A DNA stretch of 50,459 nucleotides from DATLMR01 sp035634255 (GTDB lineage Bacteria > Acidobacteriota > Blastocatellia > UBA7656). Numbering within the stretch: position 1 is the stretch's first letter; every line of letters begins with the position of its first letter. The stretch covers positions 1-50,459 of the forward strand of contig DASQDI010000087.1 of NCBI GenBank assembly GCA_035634255.1. Direction: 5' to 3'. The notes below the pieces were generated by a model that did not search any database, was not told the origin of the DNA, and saw nothing but the letters and a program-made list of their open reading frames with translations. Made by a program: the position numbers and the translations under genes. This document shows positions 34,890-42,549 of the stretch, piece after piece.

Positions 34890-35372
34890 TCAGTTGCCCC
34901 GCACCGTCGCGAGCGTGGTCGATTCGGCCGAGCTCTTGTTGTTGCCCGCCTGCGTCGACACGACTCGCACCGAGATTATGAAAGTATTAGGGAAGAGGGC
35001 GTTGGTCTCCTGCTCGATCCGCCAGAACCGGTTGTAATGAACCGGCTGGCCCTCGGGGATCTCGTCGTCGATCATGACCCCGCCCTGATCGTCGATTGAC
35101 ACCCTGTCGAAATAATCGATCCCGCCTACCGTCACGCCCGCGTTCAAATCGCCCCCGACCCGGAGCCGGGGGTCGTTCGCTCTGATGGCGTTCAACTCTT
35201 CGAGCTTCTGCTGCGCCAGGGCCGTCGTCGCGGTGAAGTGCTTCACGAGGCGGTTCTGGGAGATGGAGAGGGTAAAGAGAGAAGCAAGGAAGAGCAGCCC
35301 GACCATCGTGATGACCGAGGCGATAGCCACTTCAATAAGCGTGAATCCGTTCTCTTTATTTTCTTCTGTCAT
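34890..35372 (-). CDS. PilV-type minor pilin (operon A)
   Basis: The 160-residue prepilin has a short leader (MTEENKENG, cleavage after Gly9) and FTLIEVAIASVITMVGLLF with Glu at +5. The follow-on helix TTALAQQKLEELNAIRAND is typical of PilV. The gene begins three bases after the FimT/GspH stop, so translation is coupled. It is expected to prime pilus assembly with its operon neighbours. Confidence 0.87.
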   Translation of the reverse strand: MTEENKENGFTLIEVAIASVITMVGLLFLASLFTLSISQNRLVKHFTATTALAQQKLEELNAIRANDPRLRVGGDLNAGVTVGGIDYFDRVSIDDQGGVMIDDEIPEGQPVHYNRFWRIEQETNALFPNTFIISVRVVSTQAGNNKSSAESTTLATVRGN

Positions 35373-35375
35373 GGC

Positions 35376-36047
35376 TTATTTACCCTTGTCCTTCCCCTTG
35401 CCGTTCCCGTTGCCCGGACTCGTGTTGCTGTTGCCGTTCGAATTGCCGTCCGAGTCACCTTCGGTCGAGGTCTCGCTCGAATGCGACGCCTGCGTGCTCG
35501 CCCACGTCCCGCCGTCGAGCCGGTAGGTCCGGACCCCGCCCACGCTCGTCATCGTGACGGCGTTGTAGTCGCGGCCATTGCCTATGAAGATGGAGACGGT
35601 CTGCCCGAAGGGCACGGCCGGGAAGCCGCGCGAGTTGAAGTCCTGCCGGTAAAAGCCGCCCTGCTGGTTGAACGAGACGACCCCCTCTCCCGTGACGCCT
35701 TCGGGGTTGGCCGTCACGTCGGGCGGGCGCTGAAAGCTCACGCCCTCCGGCAGAGGTATGTACTCGACGGAGTTAACCGAGCCGTCCGCGTTGAACAGGA
35801 CCACGCCCATCCTGCGGCCGTTGATGTCGACCCCTATGGCCGAGCTGCGGTTCTGAGATACGGCCATCATCTTCGCCCGCTTCATCGTGTCGAGCACCTG
35901 CCGCGTGGCTATGTTCAGTCTGTGCGTTCGCATCGCACTCGTGATCCGAGGGACAGCCATCGCCCCGATGAGTCCTGCGACTAGAACGACGACCGTTATC
36001 TCAAGCACGGTGAAACCGGATTGACCCTTGTCTTTTATTTGCCTCAT
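35376..36047 (-). CDS. FimT/GspH-type minor pilin (operon A)
   Basis: The 223-residue prepilin has a leader to Gly11, then FTVLEITVVVLVAGLIGAM with Glu at +5. ATRQVLDTMKRAKMMAVSQN is the FimT/GspH helix. The C-terminal 35 residues are a low-complexity Ser/Asn/Gly then Lys-rich tail (SDGNSNGNSNTSPGNGNGKG). FimT-like minor pilins help initiate pili and some bind DNA. It is the first gene of operon A, with GGGGAG seven bases before the ATG at 36047 and a sigma-54 element about 250 bp upstream. Confidence 0.87.
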   Translation of the reverse strand: MRQIKDKGQSGFTVLEITVVVLVAGLIGAMAVPRITSAMRTHRLNIATRQVLDTMKRAKMMAVSQNRSSAIGVDINGRRMGVVLFNADGSVNSVEYIPLPEGVSFQRPPDVTANPEGVTGEGVVSFNQQGGFYRQDFNSRGFPAVPFGQTVSIFIGNGRDYNAVTMTSVGGVRTYRLDGGTWASTQASHSSETSTEGDSDGNSNGNSNTSPGNGNGKGKDKGK

Positions 36048-36500
36048 CGTGAACTCCCCTGACCGAGATCGATTGTGAGGTGACCGGTCTGAAGAAAACT
36101 CCCATTGGTGCTTCGGGGCAGTAAGTTGAATCGCCAGGATCGGTCAGTCTAATCCTGCGCGCGGATCACACCTATACCTGCGGCGGGAAGCTTTGATTGA
36201 TCGACCCACCCCATTTGCAGCCGGTAAACGATGTATAACCGTGTGAGCTGATTGCGAATCCACCAGGACCCGTCTCATCTCATACGGACACTAGAAGCAA
36301 AGAAGAGGCCACTGGCGGACTGGATGAATTTCACATCCCGGTAATGAAGCCGCGTTCGGGCAGGCGAAAAGATAATTAAAAAGGCGGGCGGTTTACTCAC
36401 TAAAATGGGGGCCTTCGACGCCGCATGTAGAGGCTGATCGGGGGGGCGCACCGGCACCAATAATCACATTTTCCGTAGAGGGATACCCATGCGGATTACG
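36048..36500. other. 453-bp intergenic region upstream of pilin operon A
   Basis: It includes the sigma-54 element at 36296-36311. The remaining sequence would form a leader of about 240 bases with no recognised structure. A 61-codon minus frame at 36275-36460 is not convincing. Confidence 0.4.
36296..36311 (-). promoter_or_regulatory. sigma-54 (-24/-12) promoter of pilin operon A
   Basis: Minus strand TGGCCTCTTCTTTGCT has TGGC, ten bases between GG and GC, and TTGC: a good match to TGGCAC-N5-TTGCW. It lies 249 bp before the ATG at 36047, leaving a long leader. Confidence 0.6.
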
Positions 36501-38003
36501 TCATAATGACTGCTCAATCAGATCGTTTCGCGCGTAAAGCAGTAACGTGACTCCGGGGCGGAGCCTGTAAGAGCCTACGAGCTGGTACCCGTTGCCGAGG
36601 GCCTCCGGGAGTTCCAGCTCCTGCGCGTCGGATGCTATCACGACGGCTTCCGACGTTTCCCTGCTCGCGCCGTAGTAGCCCACCGCCCTGTAATTCCGCA
36701 GGTACCACGGGAGCGGCCAGTAGTCGGGCGAGATGACCGCTATCCGCGTGTCGAGTCCCGTCCCCGCCGCCTGCGCCGTCCGCTCGATCTCGTCCACCAT
36801 CGAGAGGAATTCGCGGTCCGTGTGCGCGTAGGCGTAAACGTACCTGTCATCGTCGTAATGAAAAAAATTGAGGCTGATCGTTTGATAAACGCAAATGCTG
36901 ATCGCCGCGCAAAAGATCATGGCCGCCGCGAGTCGGTTTCTTTCGTAGATGACGCCCAGCGCGTAGCCGCACGCCACGGCCATCGGGACGATGAAGTTCA
37001 GGGCCAGCCACGGAGTCTTGTAGGGTATCAGCGAATAAGCCGCGAGCAAACCGAAAGCCCAGAGCGCCGCGAAGAGGGCGAAACGAGCATTAAATATGTT
37101 AGGCGCGCGCCACACGGCGAGCGCCGATCCGAGCAAGCCGAGCGCGAGCAGGGGCGACTCTTCGTCGACCAGCCAGAAGACGTAGGTGTGCCATTCGCGC
37201 ACGTGATTCCGGGTGCCGGTGCGCGCCCAGAACTCGAACGTCTTGAGGGCGTCGGTCACGCCTTTCGGGTGCGTCAGAAAAGAGGAATAGAACAGAACGA
37301 AGACGAGGGCGAACAGGCCGAGCGCGATTAATAACAGGGCCGAAAAGCGCCTCCTCCCCCCGAACCTCTCGGCCTTCTCGGCCCTCTCATCCATATCTCG
37401 CCCGTCGGGCTCGGCGGCGCGCCTGATCCTGAAGTACGCGCGCGCGCAGGCCAGCGCCATGACGAGCACGGCGACGGAGATTATGGCCGTCTCTTTGGTC
37501 GCGAACAGCAGCGCCGCCGAGATCGAAGCGAGCATTAAATATATTGGTCGCCCGTCGTCGTGGAACCTGAGCAGAGCCACGACCAGCCCGAGCGTGAAGA
37601 ATACGAAGAGCGTCTCATGGATGAAGTAGCGGGAGAAGTAGACGGCTCCGGGCGAGACGGCGACGAGCGCGGAGGCGGCCAGAGCCCCGGCCGGGCCGAC
37701 GTACCGACGCAGGCAGAGGAGGAGCCACACGGTCGCGACTCCGAACGCGGCGGTGACCGCGCGGATGGCTAGGGTGTTCAGGCCTAAAAACAGGGCGGGC
37801 GCGAGGCCGAAATAATAGAGTGTCGGGCCATGATAATTGGCGGGGTCATACCGGTACACGCCGCCTCGAAAAAGGCGCATCAGGAATAACCCGTTAACCC
37901 CTTCGTCATGATGCAGGGGCTTGAGGGCCGGGTCGAAGAGCCGAAAGACCGCGGCGACGATGATGACGGAGAGGCTGAGTATGAGCCAGGCGCGCCCCGA
38001 CAT
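36501..38003 (-). CDS. Agl23-like membrane glycosyltransferase (TIGR03663 type)
   Basis: From the ATG at 38003 the product is 500 residues with about ten membrane helices. The opening loop has the GT-C-type acidic pair Asp33-Glu34 in LHHDEGVN, and YDPANYHGPTLYYFGL follows, as in the flippase-associated Agl23 (TIGR03663) group. These enzymes use a lipid-linked sugar and act on the outer face of the membrane. The frame is open upstream to 38162, overlapping the next gene by up to 47 bp; a GTG at 38150 behind GGAGAG is an alternative start. Nearness to the pilin operons suggests pilin or surface glycosylation, which is inference. Confidence 0.8.
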   Translation of the reverse strand: MSGRAWLILSLSVIIVAAVFRLFDPALKPLHHDEGVNGLFLMRLFRGGVYRYDPANYHGPTLYYFGLAPALFLGLNTLAIRAVTAAFGVATVWLLLCLRRYVGPAGALAASALVAVSPGAVYFSRYFIHETLFVFFTLGLVVALLRFHDDGRPIYLMLASISAALLFATKETAIISVAVLVMALACARAYFRIRRAAEPDGRDMDERAEKAERFGGRRRFSALLLIALGLFALVFVLFYSSFLTHPKGVTDALKTFEFWARTGTRNHVREWHTYVFWLVDEESPLLALGLLGSALAVWRAPNIFNARFALFAALWAFGLLAAYSLIPYKTPWLALNFIVPMAVACGYALGVIYERNRLAAAMIFCAAISICVYQTISLNFFHYDDDRYVYAYAHTDREFLSMVDEIERTAQAAGTGLDTRIAVISPDYWPLPWYLRNYRAVGYYGASRETSEAVVIASDAQELELPEALGNGYQLVGSYRLRPGVTLLLYARNDLIEQSL

Positions 38004-38115
38004 TCGCGACGTGTCGCGGCCCGCCCGGCCCTCGCGAGCGGGCGGCAGCGCGTCGCCGGCCTCTTCGCCGGCCGCGGGCCTCGCGCCATTCAGGTCGAGC
38101 CCGGTGCTGAACAGC

Positions 38116-40083
38116 TTAAGGCTCTGCGATCTTATATAAGCGATACTCACCCGTCTCTCCAACTTTAGCGAAGCGCTCGAAGAACTCCTCGCTCACAGGC
38201 ATCTCGGCCGCTTCGAGGGGGCTCACGACGACGTACTCGATGTGGTAAAAAGCGAGCAACCCTTCGGCGCTCGGCTCGCCGTTATAGATGCGCCTTATAT
38301 CGGCGGCGCGATCCCTGTAATCGATCCCGTGAGACCAGACGTGTCCGGGGTAACCCATAAGCGAGCGCCCCCCGCTCAGGTGGACCGGGTGATTAGGGAT
38401 CGTCGCGTGCAATATCACGGCGCGCGGCGGCGCGGTCCGCCGGATCATCTCAGCAAATATGATTCCCTCCCTATCAAATATCATGTATTCCTGCGCGCGT
38501 GAAAGGACGCGCCACACGTCCAGGCTCCCCGCCAGAGTCAGAGTGATCAGCAACAGGGTCGCGGCCCGCCGGGGCCAGGCCCCGCGCCTCCACAGCCGCG
38601 CGACGAGCAGGGCGACGAGCGGCGACGAGGCGACGAACCAGTAGATCAGCACCTTGATGTTGTCCCAGACCCACGGCGCGAGTCTCACCAGATTCGGGAC
38701 CAGAAAACAGAGCGTGAACGGCAGGTAAAAGAGCAGCAGCTTTCGCTCCACGAGCCGCCCGCCGTTCTTCCAGAAGGCCGCCGTGACGAGCAGGGGGATG
38801 AACAGGCCGGTGTTCTTGAGCCAGAACCAGAATATGTTCTCTTCGCCCCTATCCCATCCAATGTGCCACCCCAGAAAGCTCTGCGCATCGAGATGGCTGC
38901 CCCGCATCACGTACAACGTCTGCGGGGCCGAGATCACGAAAGCCACGGCGAAAAACGCCGCCCACGCGCGCCACCCTCGGAAAATCAGCGCGAGGCAAAA
39001 GGCCATGCCGACGACTACGGCAAACGTGTGCGCGTGCACGAGCGGGAGCAGGCCCGCGATTGCGCCGGCCCCGGCCATGCGCCGCGCCGAAACAGAAGTT
39101 GATTCGGGAGTTGATGCCGGCATCGATGCCGAATGCGCCGGCTCACCTTTGAGCCCGATGGCTTCCCACCATTGAGTGAAGATGACGAGGGCGAGGGGCA
39201 GCCCGAGCATTATGCTGCGTTGGGGAACGAGCAGGGCGGTGAGGGTGTTGCCCCAACGCCACGTGGAGCCCGGCCGTATGGTGTAGTCCTGAATCAACTG
39301 AGTGAGCAGGGGGAATACGCCCAGCTCAGTCGCGCGCGCCTCCTGGAATAGGAGGAGCCAGCCGAAACCTCCGCTGAGCAGCACAAGGGCCGGCGTTATC
39401 AACGCCGCGGCGCGGTCCCGCGTCAGCGCCAGGGCCCAGTTGTGTAGCAACCCTACGAGGGCCAGCCCGACGATCATATTTTGAATGAAGGCCGCTCTTT
39501 CGAGGCCCGCTCCCGCGCGCACCAGCATCGCCGTTATGAAGTCAGGCACGAACGGGTAAGTGAACCGCGCGCCCGCATACATGGGGGCCTCGGGGGGGAA
39601 GTTCTGCCCGTAGACGAACCGCGTGATGACGCTGATGTGAAACGGCAGGTCTCCGTAATTGTTCGCGACGCCCGTGTACATGCCGTCGTCGCGCTCGAAC
39701 ATCGTGCGGTCGAACAGCATGTATAAAACGACCGCGACGAATGCGTAGAGCGCGAAGTAGACCACGTCGCGGCGGGTCGGCTCACTCGCGATCCTGCGGG
39801 CGGATTGAAATAGTGTGAGCGCGTCCGACTGCGCGCGCGCGCGGTAGCTTCGGGCCAGCAGGAGGGCGAGCGGAGAGAGCGTCACGGCCGAGGCCAGCAA
39901 GAGGGAAGCGTAGGTGAAGCCGGCCGCTGCGGCGAAGAAGAATCCCGCGACGCCGAGCGCCGTCAGGCCGAGACAGGCGCCCGCGCAGACTCGCGCGGCC
40001 GGGGTGGAGCTTTCGTCGTAAAGGTAGGTGGCGAGCGTTCCGCCAGCAATCGCGATAAAGACCAGAGCAAGGGCCAAAGCCAT
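38116..40083 (-). CDS. polytopic membrane protein, GT-C glycosyltransferase-like
   Basis: The 655-residue product has about 12-14 membrane helices. A first large outside loop carries the acidic motif FERDDGMYTG at residues 129-138, and DLPFHISVITRFVYGQNFPP and YAGARFTYPFVPDF follow, in the manner of GT-C lipid-linked sugar transferases. The soluble C-terminal part (residues about 560-655, with IIFAEMIRRTAPPRAVILH and GYPGHVWSHGIDY) is outside. Acceptor and donor are unknown. It precedes the Agl23-like gene in the same direction, so the two are likely co-transcribed. Confidence 0.78.
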   Translation of the reverse strand: MALALALVFIAIAGGTLATYLYDESSTPAARVCAGACLGLTALGVAGFFFAAAAGFTYASLLLASAVTLSPLALLLARSYRARAQSDALTLFQSARRIASEPTRRDVVYFALYAFVAVVLYMLFDRTMFERDDGMYTGVANNYGDLPFHISVITRFVYGQNFPPEAPMYAGARFTYPFVPDFITAMLVRAGAGLERAAFIQNMIVGLALVGLLHNWALALTRDRAAALITPALVLLSGGFGWLLLFQEARATELGVFPLLTQLIQDYTIRPGSTWRWGNTLTALLVPQRSIMLGLPLALVIFTQWWEAIGLKGEPAHSASMPASTPESTSVSARRMAGAGAIAGLLPLVHAHTFAVVVGMAFCLALIFRGWRAWAAFFAVAFVISAPQTLYVMRGSHLDAQSFLGWHIGWDRGEENIFWFWLKNTGLFIPLLVTAAFWKNGGRLVERKLLLFYLPFTLCFLVPNLVRLAPWVWDNIKVLIYWFVASSPLVALLVARLWRRGAWPRRAATLLLITLTLAGSLDVWRVLSRAQEYMIFDREGIIFAEMIRRTAPPRAVILHATIPNHPVHLSGGRSLMGYPGHVWSHGIDYRDRAADIRRIYNGEPSAEGLLAFYHIEYVVVSPLEAAEMPVSEEFFERFAKVGETGEYRLYKIAEP

Positions 40084-40141
40084 GGCGGTATTTTAGATTG
40101 CGATTTTACGATTGGCGATGAGTTTGCTGCGTTAATCGAAA

Positions 40142-40696
40142 CTAGCGGCTTTCGGACTTGCAGACCCCGCTGACTATGCGTTCCTGTATGCACTTGAGAA
40201 GGGTGTCTTCAAGCTCGCCCTTCGACGTTAGGGGCACCCATTCGCTGCCCGCAGCCCCGTCAACCATCCCCTCGAATCGCGCGTAGACGGCGACCTGAGA
40301 TGTCGAGGGCGAAGCGGGGCTCAACTGAAAGCGCAGGACGTAACGGCCTCTGGTCCAGTTCCGCACCACGGCGGCGGGGACTTCGCAGTAATGTTCGAGC
40401 TGGCTCCGGGTAGTTATCCCCTTGATGAAGACGATGGGCTTGCTGATGAGGGTGCATTCGCCCGAGGTCGAATTACACTCTTCTTTATCGAGGGGAATCT
40501 CCCGCGTCTCCAACATCTGCTTGGTCAAGGTCATCACTTCGTCACGCGCGGCGTTCATGACGGACGGGTTCGGCAGGGGCTTTTCGGCCTTCGGCCTGTT
40601 GAACTGAATCTGCGCGTTCGATGTCACGCCCGCGATCAGGACGACCGCGAGCATGCCCGCCTTTATGATTCGAGATGAGATTCTCTTACTGATCAT
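40142..40696 (-). CDS. secreted hypothetical protein
   Basis: The 184-residue product has a signal peptide (residues 1-29: SRIIKAGMLAVVLIAGVTSNA). The mature domain has four or more Cys (EECNSTSGECTLIS, EHYCEVP, LLKCIQERIVSGVCKSE), which suggests disulfides and an extracytoplasmic location. No family is recognised. It is 58 bp upstream of the glycosyltransferase-like gene on the same strand, and diverges from the DUF1573 gene. Confidence 0.68.
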   Translation of the reverse strand: MISKRISSRIIKAGMLAVVLIAGVTSNAQIQFNRPKAEKPLPNPSVMNAARDEVMTLTKQMLETREIPLDKEECNSTSGECTLISKPIVFIKGITTRSQLEHYCEVPAAVVRNWTRGRYVLRFQLSPASPSTSQVAVYARFEGMVDGAAGSEWVPLTSKGELEDTLLKCIQERIVSGVCKSESR

Positions 40697-40881
40697 TTAT
40701 AAAGGACCTCTTTCAAGCTTCGAGTTGAACGATACCAGCGCCACCCGCTTTATTCAAGATCATCGACCGGCCCGCTCACTTTATTAGAATGCGCCCGGCG
40801 GCAGGTTTCGCGCAAAGTCTTCTAGCGGGCCCCGATTGCATTGCGCGCGGCCGCCGGCGTGAATTAACCTATTCAGGCAAA

Positions 40882-41652
40882 ATGATGGCTAGACTCTCGA
40901 ACAAACGCCTCTACCGACTCTTCGCGGCCGCGCTCTTTATGACCGCGCTCGCCCGCGCGCCCATCGCCTTAGCGCAGCAGCCGGCCGGCGGCGGGATGGC
41001 CCCGAAGGTCGTCGTGTCCCAGACGAGTTACGACTTCGGCAACGTCTTCAGGGGCGAGGGGATCAGCTACGTCTTCGTGATAAAAAACGAAGGCAAGGCC
41101 GACCTGGTGATAGAAGAGTTCACCCCCAGCTGAGGGTGCGAAGTAGTTGGCTCGGACAGAGTCATCCCGCCTGGTAAGGCGGGCAGAGCGCAGATAGAAG
41201 TGGACACGGCGAGCCTGAGCGGCTCGATCCTCAAGACCGCGACCATGCGGACGAACGACCCCGCGCGACGAGGCATAGTATTCAGCCTCTCCGCCAGCGT
41301 TCAGGACGCGCCGCCCGGCCAGATGAGAGCGGGGAAATGGATCGGCCCGCTTTTCATCGGCCCGTCGAATAAATGGCTGACGACCATGGCCGCCGGGGGA
41401 AAGACCGCGACCGCGTTCACGGTCACGTCAGAGAAGGACCCGGTCAGGATACTCGGGGTTGAAGGCGGCGGGCAAAATTTCGTCGCGAAAGTAGAAACGG
41501 TCGAGGCCGGAAAGAGGTACAGGGTCTCGGTTGAAACTCTGGGGATGGAAAGGCCGGACACCTACAGCGCGCGGCTATGGATAATGACCGATCACCCCGC
41601 GCTTGAAAGCTTCCCTGTGGACCTGATGGTAATGGCGAAGCCCCGGCAATGA
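40882..41652 (+). CDS. DUF1573 secreted protein, candidate selenoprotein (in-frame TGA at codon 84)
   Basis: The frame from the ATG at 40882 runs for 256 sense codons if the TGA at 41131-41133 is read through. Residues 1-31 are a signal peptide (LFAAALFMTALARAPIALAQ). Residues 40-135 are DUF1573, an immunoglobulin-like domain: SQTSYDFGNVFRGEGISYVF, KNEGKADLVIEEFTPS, then TGA-Gly-Cys, then VIPPGKAGRAQIEVDT. The family has CGC at this place, so the TGA stands for the first Cys, as selenocysteine does. A second beta domain follows (residues 150-256). The part after the TGA keeps the same frame, family motifs and codon use for 173 codons and has no start of its own. The alternatives are a pseudogene or a sequence error. 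Confidence 0.7.
41148..41164 (+). promoter_or_regulatory. candidate bacterial SECIS hairpin
   Basis: TGGCTC (41148-41153) pairs with GAGTCA (41159-41164), one G-U pair included, around the loop GGACA (41154-41158). The loop begins 20 bases after the TGA and its first two bases are G, fitting bSECIS rules as I know them (loop 16-37 nt away, a G among its first two bases, stem of four or more pairs). Confidence 0.6.
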
Positions 41653-41653
41653 C

Positions 41654-41687
41654 GTAAGCGGGGATCGAAGAACGACCCCCGCTTTAC
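41654..41687. terminator. hairpin between convergent DUF1573 and glycine-zipper genes
   Basis: GTAAGCGGGG and its near complement CCCCGCTTTAC pair with one bulge in the 55-bp gap between the two stop codons. A shared terminator is likely, though there is no strong T-run. Confidence 0.55.
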
Positions 41688-41707
41688 CGGGCCGCCTGTC
41701 ATCCCTG

Positions 41708-42364
41708 TCACCTGCTCGTCACACGCACCAACATCTCCGTGCCTTCTTCTATCTTGAGCTCCTTGCCGCCGTCGATAGCAATCGAGCCGGCCCCGGCCGC
41801 GCCGCCCACTATCAGGCCGACCACAGCGCCCTTGCCGCCCCCGACTATGCCGCCGATCACGGCCCCGGCCGCCGCCCCGATCCCTCCGCGCTTGGCGGTC
41901 TGCTTGCCCCGGCTGCCCGATTCGAGGCTGCCCTCTTCATCGACTTTGGTCGACTCCTTCTCGTCGTAAACGCGGGCGAGCTCCCCGCGCAGGGTCCCCG
42001 TGCGCCCGTCGTTAAAGCGGATCGAGTCGAATGCGAGCGCCATGCGCGTGCGGCCCTTGATGCGGCCGGATTTGTCGAGGACGCTGATTCGGCCCCGGAC
42101 CTCGGCCCCTTCGTAGCGAGACGGGGAGAGCACGGTCGCGGTGAACCTGTCACCGACGCGCGAAGTCTCGCTCGAGATAGTTTCGTTGATGCGGACCTTC
42201 AACTGCGTCCCCGCCGGGACGTATGCGGTGGTCCTGGCGCGCGTCCTTCGCCTGGTCTGCGCCTCAGCATTCGCCGGAGACTCCTGACTCAGAAGAGGCA
42301 GGCCGCCGAGCAGAAGAAGCGAAAGCATAACCAACGAGGATAGCTTCGTCGCAACTCTCTTCAT
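41708..42364 (-). CDS. secreted protein with glycine-zipper region
   Basis: The ATG at 42364 has GGAG eight bases before it and gives 218 residues. Residues 1-33 are a signal peptide. A beta domain follows (residues 45-140; PAGTQLKVRINETISSETSR, VGDRFTATVLSP), of a kind found in LPS- or surface-associated proteins. Residues about 160-200 are a glycine zipper (GGIGAAAGAVIGGIVGGGKG, then AVVGLIVGGAAGAGS), which packs as a membrane-associated helix pair. Probably a surface or outer-membrane protein of unknown role. Confidence 0.75.
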   Translation of the reverse strand: MKRVATKLSSLVMLSLLLLGGLPLLSQESPANAEAQTRRRTRARTTAYVPAGTQLKVRINETISSETSRVGDRFTATVLSPSRYEGAEVRGRISVLDKSGRIKGRTRMALAFDSIRFNDGRTGTLRGELARVYDEKESTKVDEEGSLESGSRGKQTAKRGGIGAAAGAVIGGIVGGGKGAVVGLIVGGAAGAGSIAIDGGKELKIEEGTEMLVRVTSR

Positions 42365-42549
42365 CTTACGCACTCCTTTTCAACCAGAGATTAACAAGCC
42401 CTCAAACAATCGCGACCCACGATGATTATACAACGGTGCGGCTGGAAAACGCGCACCGCCGCAGTTATAATCGCTTGCCGGTCGTGACGAATACTCACAC
42501 GGGTTGGATGTCTCGGATTACTACCCCGGCTGCCTGAATATTTATTAGG

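Noticed and set aside
36275..36460. 61-codon minus-strand frame
   Set aside because: It overlaps the sigma-54 element and has no ribosome site.
41166..41183. CCCGCC-TGGTAA-GGCGGG hairpin with GGT in the loop as the SECIS
   Set aside because: It is stronger, but the loop lies 38 bases after the TGA, at or beyond the usual limit, and it overlaps the conserved PPGKAG codons. The hairpin at 41148-41164 fits better.
41200..41652. Separate gene starting at GTG 41200
   Set aside because: No ribosome site, same frame as the upstream half and the DUF1573 domain would be split. Readthrough of one gene is more likely.
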